Assembly (NCBI GenBank): GCA_003427395.1
Contig: BFEA01000248.1
Coordinates: forward strand, 102,278 to 133,026
DNA: 30,749 nt
Reading direction: 5' to 3'
DNA from: Chara braunii
Lineage: Eukaryota > Streptophyta > Charophyceae > Charales > Characeae
This document shows positions 11,341 through 20,843 of the stretch, one piece after another (within the stretch, counting starts at the first letter, position 1; each line of letters begins with the position of its first letter). The notes beneath the pieces are model-generated. The model ran no database searches. It was not told where the DNA came from and saw only the letters and a list, made by a program, of their open reading frames with translations. Both the position numbers and the translations under genes were made by a program.

Positions 11341-12139
11341 TCTGATCAGTTCATTTCAGTGGCAGTTCCATCTGAGGAGTCTGCATGTGACTAGAGGGGA
11401 GCAGCTGGTCCAAGTGTACGGTTTCCTGCTGCCTACGCTCTTGGGAGAGATCAGGGGTATGGTGGGGCTGGGGTGGCGTCTCTTGCGAGTGTAGCAGTCT
11501 AGGCTTGTGCTGTGCCAACCATCCTTGCCGTTCCTCTATCGCCCCTTCGGGTGCCTGCCCGGTGGCGACTTTTGGAGTGTCGCTGGTTAGTATCTTGGCG
11601 GGGAGGAATTTCCTCTCCCCTGTGATCTGAGAGACCACCACTCTTGCTTGGGAAGTTATTGTTGTGGTGGTCGATTCCGTCCTCGTAATCCTCAATTTTG
11701 TGGTCTGCCCAGTCCCATCCATGCCCTGACTGCCTTGTGGCAGTTGTCGGAGGGTTTGCTCCCCTTTGTGTTTGTGGTTGCGGTTTCTAACGTCCCTTCC
11801 CCCCTGAGGGTCGAACTGCTGGGGTGCATCCTCGGTGTTGTGCTTCCATTCTCCCACGGTGTCAGTGTGCTTGTCCAAGGTGTCCCCTGCCTCCTCGGCT
11901 GTCGGCAGCCGACAGGGCTGTCTGCCAGAGTTGGGGTCTCGATGAAGAGGAAAGGCAGCGCCTTTTATCTTATTGAGGAGCGAGTTCGCCTTGAGCCACA
12001 TATACTGTGGCGACGGGAGTTTTGTGTTTCCCTTCTCAGTCCTCTCATCCTTGGGCTCATGTGATCGGTCTATTGCCCGTCTCCCCTCTGCGGGCTCCAA
12101 GGAGGCGGCTTTATTGGCAGTCAGGGGACTCGGTACTTG

Positions 12140-12600
12140 TGGGAAGCCGAGGCTTGTCAGCTGGGGGGGGCGCTTCATCATCTGTCGTTGTCGGGAGTGA
12201 GTTTCTGCATTGGTCACCTCTAGCTCCCCTTGTGCCGGATCAGCAGGCTGAGGCTCGGGTGGAGGGCCACTCTGTGTCTGTCGCCCTGCCTGTTTTTTTA
12301 TGTCCGGTACAGTCCCCAGTCCCATGTCCTTCCCGTTTTGGTGAGGGGACGGCCGCGGGAGCAGACCCGGGCTTGTCAGTTGGGGGGGGACTTCACCAAC
12401 TCTTGTTGTCGGGGGTAGGTTCGTGTTTCTACATGGGTCTCCTCTATCTCCCCTTGTGCCGGAGCAGCGGGCTGAGGCGTGGGTGGGGGCCCGTTCTGTG
12501 TCTGTCGCCTTACCTCATTGCTGATGTCCGGTACAGTCCCCGGTCTTATGTCCTTGTCGTTTCGGGGCGGGGTCGGCTGAGGGGGTGGCTGGGGCTGCTG
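12140..12600 (-). repeat. 224-bp duplication inside ORF1
   Basis: CTCCCCTTGTGCCGGA occurs at 12224 and 12448, with long similar flanks (GTCCGGTACAGTCCCC, TGTGTCTGTCGCC). On the minus strand both copies encode VPDI-x5-R-QTQ-GPPP-QPA-PAQGE. The spacing of 224 is not a multiple of three and the copies lie in different frames, so an indel has separated them since the duplication. Confidence 0.8.
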
Positions 12601-14079
12601 GGGAGGTTCCTCTCTCCGCAGGTCGCGAGGTGACTGTCCTTTGTCCTTCGTTCGGTCTGTCTCCCCGTCAGTCATAGTTTTAGCTGTAGCGGTCATGTCC
12701 TGGTGCTGTAAGCCAGCTTCCAGGTACCCAGTGGTCTTGGGTTGGTACTTCTAGCGAGGGTGGGGGGGGCCCTGCTTTGTGGGGGCAGGTTTCGGGCGGT
12801 GGCCGTTCCCTTTCAGATCAGTGTTTCCTGTCCGGTTCAGTGGGGGCCGGCCCTCCCCCCGGCCACCCTGCCCCTTTGGGGCGGGTTCCTGTTTGCATTT
12901 GAGCTTGGTGTCGTCTGTAATCTGCACCTTGGCACCCGAGGGGAAAGCCTGTGGTTTGCCAGTGCCCTGCCATATCCATTTCCCAGGGCGGCCATCTGCA
13001 TCTGCCCTCAAGATCCATCCCTCCAACTCCCTCTCCTCGGGATACCACCATTCCTCATCTGAGGGATGGGGGATCACCAGACCTTTGATTTTGGCTCTGG
13101 CACTGTTTTTCGGGCATAACTCATCAGAGTTGAGGTGGCCTCTTTGTTTGCAGGCATAGCAGCATGGGTCCTGGGTATGGCTGACCGGGACCGAGAATTC
13201 ATTTCCCCCTTGGGATAATCTGGGTCCTATTCAACCGCCACCAGAAGTGAGTCATCCCTTTTTCCCAGGAATTGGGGCAAATCTGTGATGTATCCTTTGA
13301 TCAGGGGTATGTTTTCCGGATCAGTCAGGATTGCTCCCGGCACAGAAAGCAGAGCGAACCTGAATTCCACCTAGAAGTTGGTCCTCGTCAGATATTCTCT
13401 TCTTTCGTCACTCGATTGCGGGTTGGCCGGTGACCACGCAGTCAGTTGCACAGGGCAACCCCTGAACTGCAGCCCCCTGTTTCTCAGGATGAGGTGTTTA
13501 TCTGTAGGGTAGAGGGCCACGACAATGATGCAGTCAGGGCTATCTACCTCTACCAGGAAATGGTCACACACCAGCTGACGATCTGGTTTGATTCTGCCAA
13601 GCTTGTCGGCGATCCATTTTACCTTATCATTGATCGGTATCGCCGACTGGTCGGCTGAAATCGGAAATGCACCGCCTTATGTGAGTAGATCGCATCTCGA
13701 GCAGTTCTTGCCTGGGCTGGAAAGATCGAGTGGGGGTAGATGTATCCCTCCCTGACCTGGAATTTCCTCTCCGGTTCCACATGCAACTGTTGTATTAGGT
13801 GGCTCTTCAGCGGGGCCATGGGATCCAGGGTAGAGGAGTTGAGCGCATCTATTCGAGTTGGGGCCGAGAGCGCCCTGATCAGCTGGGGGGGTGGTTTATT
13901 GGATTTGTCCAGTCGGGCGGCTTGCTCCGGACGAACAACGCCCTGATTCTCCACTTTGTCTTTCCCACACCCTCTTTTTGCTCTTGTGGGGTGTGCAGTC
14001 CCCCCTCCCTTCCTAAAGCGTTTGGGGTCCCATCCTGGTGCTGCTGTCGTGGTTGGGAGGGGGTTTGTTGTTGGTTCAT

Positions 14080-15119
14080 CAGTTTATCTTTCTAGGTGCC
14101 ACCCTCCCCCGGCTGTTGTGGCCCTTTCAGTCCTCCCCCACTCCCTGAAGCATGCAAGGTCCCTTCCTCGCGCCTCTTCTGTGGATGGGGGGCGGGTTGT
14201 TTTTGTTTTTGGATTTGATTTCGCTTCTGGGTGGGGGTTGGAGCCACGTTTTTCGTGTCCATCTTCTCTCCCTTCCTTCCCCCTCGACGGTCCTGTGAGT
14301 AAGGTGCAGTCTATGTGAAATCTAGTGTCACAGTGTTATTTTTCAAGCATTTAGGCATTTTTAGGGTGTAATCACAGTTCGGTCGGGCGTTGACCTATTG
14401 CGTTAGGGTGGGTAGGTGTGTACCAGGTAGAAAGAAAAAAAGGGGGGGTGGCAGCTACTTTATTGGAGCTTTTGGTTTGTGTTATGTTGCTTTTCTGGCC
14501 TTTGCATGACTTTTGTGCGTTCGTCTCATATAGGCATACCAGGGTATGGGCTCATATCCAAGTCTTCCCATGCCCATGCTTTTTGACGCAACATGCCATT
14601 GCACGGTCACGACAATATTGTATCGTAATAAAACACACCCACACACAAAAACAAACAAGTATAGCAATGTATATTTCCATGTTCTAGCGGAGATTCATTC
14701 GATTTTGTTCATCCTATCGATGGAAGTACCATGACGCCACCCGCGAGGTTGGACTTACCTGTTCTCTCTCTCGCTCGCTCGCAGCGACATTTGCATCTAA
14801 CAGCTCCTTGGTCTATACTCACACCGGGATTTCTTTTAAATGTAGGTCCGTCGCGGCGTATCTTCATATGTTATTGCGAAATGTTCCTTCTCATTTTGCA
14901 CATTGGCATACTGCTCAGTTCGTGCACACATCAACCTGTCGAATTACAGAAGTGAGTCTGAATCCAGCAGCGACCACAATAAAATAGTTATGGTTTACAA
15001 AGGATCCGACGATGTGCTGATGCCTCGGTTGATACCCCCCCGAATGCTGCGCATCCCTCATTTTCTAAAACAAACACCCTCAATGTCGCCCAGGCGTGCC
15101 TGGGGTGGGCCTGGCGTGA
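14080..15119. other. Non-coding spacer, nothing recognised
   Basis: About 1 kb between the LINE-B ORF1 start and the purine-rich minisatellite. It starts with C/T-rich sequence (possible LINE-B 5' untranslated region to about 14300-14440), then mixed sequence with a CA-rich patch (14634-14660) and a CTCG-rich patch (14763-14783). Short open frames on either strand show no domain. Confidence 0.5.
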
Positions 15120-15698
15120 AGAGGATGCGTGAGGGGGAGGAGGAGGAGGAGGTTGCACGAGGCGGAGGAGGGGTCGCACGAGGGATAGGAGGAGTTTGGA
15201 AAAGGGGGAGGAGGAGATAGCACGGAGGTCGTGCAAGGGGGAGGAGGAGTTCGGAAGACGATGTGCGAGGGGGAAGTGCAGATCGTGCAAGGACGAGGAG
15301 GAGGTCGTGTGGAGGTAGGAAGAGGTGGGAGGAGGTCGCATGAGTGGGAGGAGGTCGCATGAGTGGGAGGAGGTCGCATGAGTGGGATGAGGAGGTTAGA
15401 AGAGGATGCGTGAGGGGGAGGAGGAGGTCGCACAAGTAGGAGGAGCTGGAGGAGGCCGAAAGAGAGGTGGGAGAAGTTCGTGCAAGTTGGAAGAGGAGGT
15501 CCGAAGATGATGTGCGAGGGGGAGGTGCAGGCTGCGCAAGGACAAGGAGGAGGTCATGTGAGGGGGAGGAGGAGGTCGTGGGAGGGGCAGGAGCAGGTTG
15601 CACGATGGGGAGGAGAGGTTGCAGGAGGTCGTGCGGAGGGGGAGGGGAGGAGGGGGCCGCGAGGGAGGATGAGGACGTCCCAAGGTCACAGGAAGGGG

Positions 15699-15700
<2 letters not shown>
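15120..15700. repeat. Purine-rich GGAGGAGGTCG minisatellite
   Basis: The plus strand is almost all G and A with recurring GGAGGAGGTCGYRYGAG words. The clearest array is three 19-bp units GGGAGGAGGTCGCATGAGT at 15328-15384. The Pro/Ser-rich open frames on the opposite strand are composition artefacts. One-strand purine bias can support triplex or G-quadruplex structure and also stalls sequencing, which may explain the nearby gap. Confidence 0.85.
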
Positions 15701-15791
<91 letters not shown>

Positions 15792-15846
15792 NNNNNNNNN
15801 NNNNNNNNNNNNNNNNNNNNNNNNNNNNNNNNNNNNNNNNNNNNNN

Positions 15847-15919
<73 letters not shown>
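15701..15919. repeat. (TG)n-(GA)n compound microsatellite with 55-base gap
   Basis: TG units run to about 15751, then GA units to 15791, then 55 N (15792-15846), then AG units to 15919. The unit sequence is the same on both sides of the N run, so the gap is probably unresolved microsatellite of unknown true length. Confidence 0.97.
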
Positions 15920-15922
<3 letters not shown>

Positions 15923-16217
15923 GTTGATTTGCTTTCTTCGGGGGTATTTTTTGTTCATAGGGGTTGCGGTGTGTAGCCGTCCAGTTTTTGTGCTTAGCTG
16001 AAGAACTTTTGCCTTATGGTCATATCCAAAAACTTTACGAAATTTGAAATAAAAAACAAATTAGTTCGTTGTTTTTTCTTACCAAAAAAATAAAATAACA
16101 GCTTTTGCCTCAGGGAAATTAGTTTTTGAATTTTTAAAATTTGAAAGGCGAAGTCAAAAAAAATAACAATAAAAAATTGTGCAATCATGCAATGTAGATC
16201 TCAAAAAGATCTACAAC
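15920..16217. other. AT-rich spacer, no gene seen
   Basis: About 300 bases, strongly AT-rich from 16020 on, with repeated AAATTTGAAA-like words. No open frame with recognisable content. Confidence 0.5.
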
Positions 16218-16328
16218 TTTTTTTTTTTTTTTTTTGAGAATGTTTTGAGCCCTGAAACAATTCCTGAAAGTCGCGGCTGCACCCCAACTGAGGCCGGCGG
16301 GGTGGCGTCGGGATCCCGACCGCATCCC
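16218..16328 (-). mobile_element. Diverged SINE-like fragment
   Basis: Poly(T) at 16218-16235 is followed by sequence whose minus strand carries GGGATGCGGTCGGGATCC (16311-16328, with a perfect GTCGGGATCCCGAC palindrome at 16307-16320) and then GGGGTGCAGC. This mirrors the order T-arm-like stem, GGTGCAGC, poly(A) in the better SINE copies, but identity is low. Confidence 0.4.
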
Positions 16329-16375
16329 GAGTTTGACCACGCAGTCATGACCACGGGGGACACATAGCCCACATG

Positions 16376-16478
16376 CTGAGTTCGAAAAGGGCAACAAGCT
16401 CGAGCGCCGAGTTTGAAAAGGGCAACAAAATCACATGCAGGCCACAGCGATTTTTACCTATATGGCCGCCCTTTTCGA
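16376..16478. repeat. 31-bp direct repeat plus inverted copy
   Basis: GAGTTYGAAAAGGGCAACAA occurs at 16378 and 16409 (period 31). An inverted 11-base copy, GCCCTTTTCGA, lies at 16468-16478 and matches TCGAAAAGGGC at 16382-16392 exactly. Function unknown. Confidence 0.75.
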
Positions 16479-16719
16479 GAACATGGGCAAAGGAACACAG
16501 TAGACAGAGGGCCTCTCTCAGTCCTTGGCACCCATTGGGATGACTTCTGGACCAGGTGCATTCAGGTAAGTCCAATATTTTGTATGTATCGGGCCAAGCA
16601 AAAATCCAAATGCATGTAGAGTGTTGGGTAGTGGAGTGAGGCCTACAGAGGATCACATACAGAACATATTTAGAAGAAACACAGCAGACAAACCGGAGGG
16701 CTACTTAGGGAGGGGGCTC

Positions 16720-17133
16720 TTAGGGCCTCTTTCGACACCACTTGGTTGAAGGAAAATTCTTCGTTCGACCCCTCCCTAACTTGTCCACAGCGTTGTTTCT
16801 ACTTTCCGGCTCTCTAGTGCCAACCCTCGAAACTCAAGTGCGGCCGGGGCAAATTCCCACTCGAGCTCAAGGTACCTCTCCGGGGAGCCTCGAGTTCAAG
16901 TGCCAGCGGATACTGCCAGCACTCCAAGTGGGGCTTTTTCTTCTTTCTTTCTTTTTTTTCCAGCAGGCGATCCTGGTCAAGGATTGGTCAAGCGGTGGAG
17001 TTCGGTTTCAAGTGCGGGTTTCCTCAAGTGTACATGGAACCATAAATCGAGTAAGTGTAAATTAATCGCAATTTCTCGTTTAGTGTGCACTTGAAACTCA
17101 AGTATTTTCAAGTGGTGTCGAACGAGGCCCTTA
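16720..17133. mobile_element. Tourist-like MITE, PIF/Harbinger type (408 bp)
   Basis: Terminal inverted repeats GGGCCTCTTTCGACACCACT (from 16723) and the complement at 17109-17130 match at all but about one position. Both ends are flanked by TTA (16720-16722 and 17131-17133), the 3-bp target duplication of PIF/Harbinger elements, and the GGGCCT-start fits that superfamily. It has no transposase frame, so it would need one supplied in trans. CAAGT or its complement occurs about nine times inside, clustering toward the ends. Confidence 0.82.
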
Positions 17134-17237
17134 CAAGTGTTGCCCCCACGGGCAGCTCTGTGAAAAAAAGAAAAAGTGCCTAGTAATATGGAGTTACCCC
17201 CAACTTTCACAATACGCTAACTTTAGCAGATTGGGCT

Positions 17238-17495
17238 ATAGGAGGTAGTACTGCTAGCATTACCACGGGCATCTGGCGGCCAATTTCTGGCTGAAGAGGC
17301 AGTACTCCTTTTCTCCATACTTCCTGTTTCTTTGAATCGTGTATCAGTAATCATTTGTATGAGGAACGCTGGACCCGTTTTCCAGCAGGTGCAGCTCCCC
17401 ACCAATAGACGGGAGCCAGTAGCTGGGCTGTTAGCGGTGGATGCTCATAGCAGCATCACTAACAGTCTCAGCCGGTTTTATTATAATTTAAAAAA
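17238..17495 (+). mobile_element. SINE copy 2 (plus strand)
   Basis: This matches the copy ending at 28830 along its length: GGTARTACTGCTAGC at the 5' end, GAAGAGGCAGT, CATTTGTATSAGGAACGCTGG, GGTGCAGCTCCCCACCAATA, GGATGCTC, CAGCCGGTTT, then an A/T-rich tail. No clear duplication of target sequence was found. Confidence 0.82.
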
Positions 17496-17680
17496 TGCAG
17501 TTTCCGAAATGGAGCAAAAAAGGCGACCCTGAATCTGCCAAGCACCACTGTGGGTAATGACTGCCATTGTTTCCTTGGACTTTCACCGACTCATCAGGAA
17601 GATGAACACACAAGCACACACACACAAAAAAAAAAAAAGGAAGTTGAACACAATGAACGGTACACAGAACTTGATGCTGA

Positions 17681-17752
17681 CGCACCGCACTCAACATACA
17701 CTTACGCACCGCACTCAACATACACTTACCCACCGCACTCAACATACACTAT
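17681..17752. repeat. Three 24-bp tandem units
   Basis: CGCACCGCACTCAACATACA repeats at 17681, 17705 and 17729 with period 24 and one or two differences. The period preserves a frame (an 8-residue unit in two frames), but no surrounding gene supports coding. It is contiguous, without spacers, so it is not CRISPR-like. Confidence 0.9.
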
Positions 17753-18113
17753 TCGCACCAAATCACATACTCACATACTCGTAACTTTTTCAAACAACAA
17801 CAAAGATTGGATATGTGTGTACTGAACCATGATTGAAATTTACACATAATTTTGCTGATAGCAGTGATAGGAATGGTAGTGGGGCAATCTTGACACCGTC
17901 CTCAACATTTACTAGCTTTACCAAAAAAAATAAAAAATAAAATAAAAAAGAAGTTGAATCCTGACATTCTGCCAAGGATGCATTCGAGTGTGACGGATAA
18001 GAACTCACCGCGTCACCCACAGCTACGGAATAGGATAACCCCTGAGAGACAAAAGTGGTCGGGTTTACTCGCACCAACCCTGCAACCCTAGCAGACTGTT
18101 AGCTCATACCCAT

Positions 18114-18250
18114 GACAAGAACAGCCATGGAACGGAGCCATCCAACAAGCGGGGATAGTAGAGGGGGTGTCTGCTCTTATCAGCACCTCCCCTACACCCC
18201 GTCATCGATGTTTCTAAAAAAAAAAAAAAAAAAAAAAAGACAAGAACAGC
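18114..18250 (+). mobile_element. SINE copy 3 with perfect 12-bp TSD
   Basis: GACAAGAACAGC occurs at 18114-18125 and again at 18239-18250. Between them lies a 113-bp insert: a 5'-truncated SINE 3' region with GGTGTCTGCTCTTATCAG and a poly(A) run ending at 18238. Perfect duplications directly flanking a poly(A)-ended insert are diagnostic of L1-type retrotransposition. Confidence 0.92.
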
Positions 18251-18269
18251 AGTAAGTCTGATAAACTGA

Positions 18270-18355
18270 GGGCCTCGTTAGAGACTCCTCGGGGTGTCCT
18301 TGGGCAATCATTGGAATTGTGGTTCTGAACTTCTGAGGAGTGTCTAACGAGGCCC
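18270..18355. mobile_element. 86-bp inverted-repeat mini-element
   Basis: GGGCCTCGTTAGAGACTCCT (18270) is repeated inverted as the end at 18355, with 22 of 25 positions complementary. The first nine bases equal the end of the 408-bp MITE, so this is probably a related, strongly deleted element. The 3-bp flanks differ (TGA and TTT), possibly because a SINE tail starts directly at 18356. Confidence 0.65.
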
Positions 18356-18450
18356 TTTTTTTTTTCTTTTTTTCTTTTTTTTTTGGGGGACAATCTGCTC
18401 CAATCTATTCGTGGGGAGCAGCACTTGCTGGAAACCGGGTCCAGCGTCCC
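18356..18450 (-). mobile_element. SINE copy 4 (minus strand, internally deleted)
   Basis: T-rich tail 18356-18384, then minus-strand GGGACGCTGGACCCGG, GTGCTGCTCCCCACGAATAG and TGGAGC. It lacks the GCTCTTATCA block, so it is a short or deleted copy. It abuts the end of the 86-bp inverted-repeat element without a base between. Confidence 0.75.
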
Positions 18451-18494
18451 ACATGAATTATTACACAACATATGAGTTGCTGGGGCCATTACCC

Positions 18495-18600
18495 GGCTTC
18501 GGCTAAGAATCTTTTCTTGATGAAGAACTCAAAAATGAATACTATGGGCTTCGGCTAGGAATCTTTTTTTGATGAAGAACTAAAGAATTGAATACTATGC
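18495..18600. repeat. 52-bp tandem duplication
   Basis: GGCTTCGGCTARGAATCTTT starts at 18495 and 18547. Both copies end in GAATACTATG. A few substitutions and one or two indels separate them. Confidence 0.85.
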
Positions 18601-19640
18601 TATATCAGCCATTCCAACTTCCTAAACATAGAGTAACTCCTAGCCCTCCCTATACCGGGACATTACTACTCAAAGACAATACTGACCAGACCAACATCAT
18701 CCATAGCTGACCTCTTCTCACCACCAAGACTATCCCCGACCCCATAGGGTGTCAAGGCGGTCCCCCACAATTCAGCACTGGCTTACCTTCCTCCCTCGGC
18801 AAACCCCAGATCTCTCTACAAGGCCTCACACTCCTGCCGTTGCAGGTTACAGGGTAACACCCCAGCTCCGGCCAGCGTCGTTTTGGCATCGGCAAACTGA
18901 GGGCACAGAACAGAGCAACGCTGCCGATGTCAGTCCAGGTACAACCATCTCTGAAATCGAATATCCTAATAGAGAAGAAGACCGGATGCTGCTCTAGCTT
19001 TCAGAACCCCGGAAGGCTTAATATACCGTAATATGTCCAAGAAGCTTCCAAAAGTCACCGTGCAGAGAAGCTTCCCCCTGCCCGCAACCCCTGTTCCATG
19101 CTGCCTCCACCGAGGAAAACCACCTCAGCCCCAACCTGGAACAGACCCCCTCCTTCCCCCCCATCCACAAAGGCGTCCAATTCCCGCCTAGAGGATACCT
19201 TCGCCCTCCCCTTGTCCCTATCTGCCCCCGCCGGGTTGAAGGCGACCAACTCTCCCACCCCGGCCCCAGACAAGGACAAACCACAAATCTGCCCCAACCC
19301 CGACAGGGCAGCCACCTCCCACCTTGCAGCGCCCCTGTAAAGTAAGGCTCCCCAATACCAACCCCCACCCTTCCCCCAAAAATCCGAACCGTGACCACAG
19401 AAGCCCTATCCCGACTGAAGCAAACCCATCAGATGAAGCGGCCAATTAACCTGGAAAAAAATCTCATGGGACAGTGTATAGTTGAGTAAAATTTTGTGAT
19501 GGAAATCCCAGGATGGAAACACTCAAGAGAGTGAACATGAAAAAAGGAAATCATGATGAAAGTGCCGGAAAAGAAAATACTAATTGCTGACGAGAACAGT
19601 ACCCTAAAACAAAGCGTTATCCGGAGAGTATTGGCGAGCA
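18601..19640. other. C-rich spacer, no recognised gene
   Basis: Open frames exist on both strands (for example plus 18749-18997 and plus 19098-19340, Pro/Thr/Ser-rich), but none has a recognisable domain. The composition resembles the Pro-rich linkers of the LINE ORF1 seen elsewhere in the window, so an old ORF1 relic is possible and unproven. Confidence 0.4.
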
Positions 19641-20480
19641 AGCTCACCTGCAGATGATATCGGTAATGACCCCCTACTGAGAGATGGGATTAATGATGAT
19701 TTTTGTAAGAATGATAGTATGGTGATGATAATGATATCGATGATATTGCCACAGATGGTGGTAATGACGATGATGGTATTGATGACTTGTGATTGGATGG
19801 GTGACTGAGAACAGTACCCTAAGACTGGAGATTTTAAGGATGATATTGGCGAGAGGGCACGCCTGCAGATGGTATCAGTGACATCCCACTAATAAGGAAA
19901 TTTTTTTATGAGGATGATGGTGATGAGAATGGTAGTGATGATGATGGTGATGCTATAGATAGTGATAATGACGAGCAACACTGCGATGATGACGCTGGTA
20001 GAAATGTAATGATGATTAGAACGACGAGCAATTACCAATACTTAGATGACAAGCACAGCTACAACCTCCTAAAAATAACGACCTGTGCTTTGATAGTGAC
20101 CTAATGGTGATGAAAAATGACTAATCACACCCTTTCCTCAAGTGATGATAACAGATAATATCCTAATGGTGCGACTAACGTCATGATGATGCTAACAAAC
20201 CTTGATGATGATGATGATGGGCTTCAGCTTGATAACGAACAGCGCCCCTGATAGCCTTGTTTTGATGACGATAACTTGATGATGATGATGATGAACATCA
20301 GCTTGATGACGAAACTGCGCCCCTGATAGCCTCGATGTGATACTTGATAACACGTCCAAGCTGTGCCCCTGAAGACGAACAGCACCCTATTGTAGAGCAG
20401 CGCTCCTGATAGGAAGCAGTGGGGTGATGTCGAATCGCGACCTAATAGTGATGGTGATGGCAAGGATGATGGCGAGCAGC
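19640..20480. repeat. GATGAT-rich higher-order satellite
   Basis: Imperfect GATGAT/GATGGT text makes up most of this stretch. Longer units lie on top: GAGAACAGTACCCTAA at 19592 and 19807 (215 apart), and CAGCTTGATRACGAAMWGCG with GCCCCTGATAGCC at 20225 and 20299 (74 apart). A third partial unit lies near 20376. No protein is supported. Confidence 0.75.
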
Positions 20481-20782
20481 ACACCAACGGCAGGCCGTTA
20501 CTGTAATCACTCACACTTCAGGGTACCTAAGGCTAACTCCCCTGTACTCCACAGACATCGACAAAGCCAACGCCTCTCAGGCCAAAAGCCACGTGCAGCA
20601 ACGCAGCGGCAATGGAGTAAAACGTGGAACTCCCAGAAACTAAACGCCACCGAGAGTCAGACCATCTGCCACATCAACTTGTGAGATGGTGTGGTTAAGC
20701 GCCTGCGGTCTCCTGCGTGTGCGCTAAGCGCCAGGACTTTCAAAAAAAGGCCGCCATCTCCATGAGCACATAAAGTCAGGCG

Positions 20783-20843
20783 GGGCGCAGCACTCCCGGT
20801 AGCGCTGCGCCCGCCCCTGCCCTGGAGCCACCTTAACGAGGCC
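20783..20843. mobile_element. Solo MITE-like end with GC hairpin
   Basis: CCTTAACGAGGCCC (20830-20843) is the inverted form of the GGGCCTCGTTA end seen at 18270, so it looks like the right end of another element; no left end was found. Just inside lies a hairpin, GGGCGCAGC (20783-20791) with GCTGCGCCC (20804-20812), nine perfect pairs. Confidence 0.4.

Larger units (their letters stand above)
4322..14079 (-). mobile_element. LINE-B: near-full-length L1-type LINE
   Basis: Read on the minus strand, the element contains an ORF1 region (14079 to about 9160), an ORF2 with endonuclease, reverse transcriptase and zf-RVT (about 9079 to 4375), and a poly(A) tail seen as T-rich sequence at 4322-4344. 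Order and domains match plant L1 elements. Several frameshifts and stops make it non-functional. The 5' limit is uncertain: 14079 is the first plausible Met of ORF1, and untranslated sequence may extend to about 14300-14440. No target-site duplication was found. One N lies at 4352 next to the tail. Confidence 0.85.
9160..14079 (-). pseudogene. LINE-B ORF1 region: DUF4283-like, CCHC, Q-rich
   Basis: Minus-strand coding text with several frame changes. N-terminus 14079-13700. A DUF4283-like RNA-binding domain around 13650-13230 (KHLILRNRGLQFRGCPVQLT and, after a TAG at 13371, FRFALLSVPGA). A zinc knuckle C-x2-C-x4-H-x6-C at 13114-13161 (wider than the usual x4 last spacing). Pro-rich linker. 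A duplicated module of about 75 residues. A Gln-rich block 11340-10560. A 27-residue tandem repeat. An acidic end at 9738, possibly continuing to about 9160. ORF1 proteins bind LINE RNA. At 4.3-4.9 kb it is much longer than a typical plant L1 ORF1. Whether it is one protein or two is open: a TGA at 11351 divides it. Confidence 0.7.

Noticed and set aside
10310-11341. Glutamine-rich transcription factor or coactivator
   Set aside because: It sits in order between the DUF4283/CCHC part and ORF2 of a LINE on the same strand, with no host-gene domain.
11351-11353. Programmed TGA readthrough in LINE-B ORF1
   Set aside because: The same frame continues after it, but the element has many other random stops and frameshifts, so simple mutation is more likely.
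9202-14318. Many plus-strand open frames opposite LINE-B ORF1
   Set aside because: They mirror minus-strand coding text (Gln-rich becomes Cys/Val/Ala-rich) and have no recognisable content.
15058-15689. Pro/Ser-rich minus-strand open frames
   Set aside because: Product of the purine-rich minisatellite; all frames give similar low-complexity text.
16950-17060. Exon bounded by splice-like signals (pyrimidine tract-CAG and GTAAGT) inside the MITE
   Set aside because: Single signals of this strength arise by chance, and there is no open frame or second exon to support it.
16720-17133. hAT-type MITE
   Set aside because: hAT elements make 8-bp duplications; here the flanks are TTA only and the ends begin GGGCCT.
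17681-17752. CRISPR-like array
   Set aside because: Three contiguous 24-bp units without spacers in a eukaryotic repeat context.
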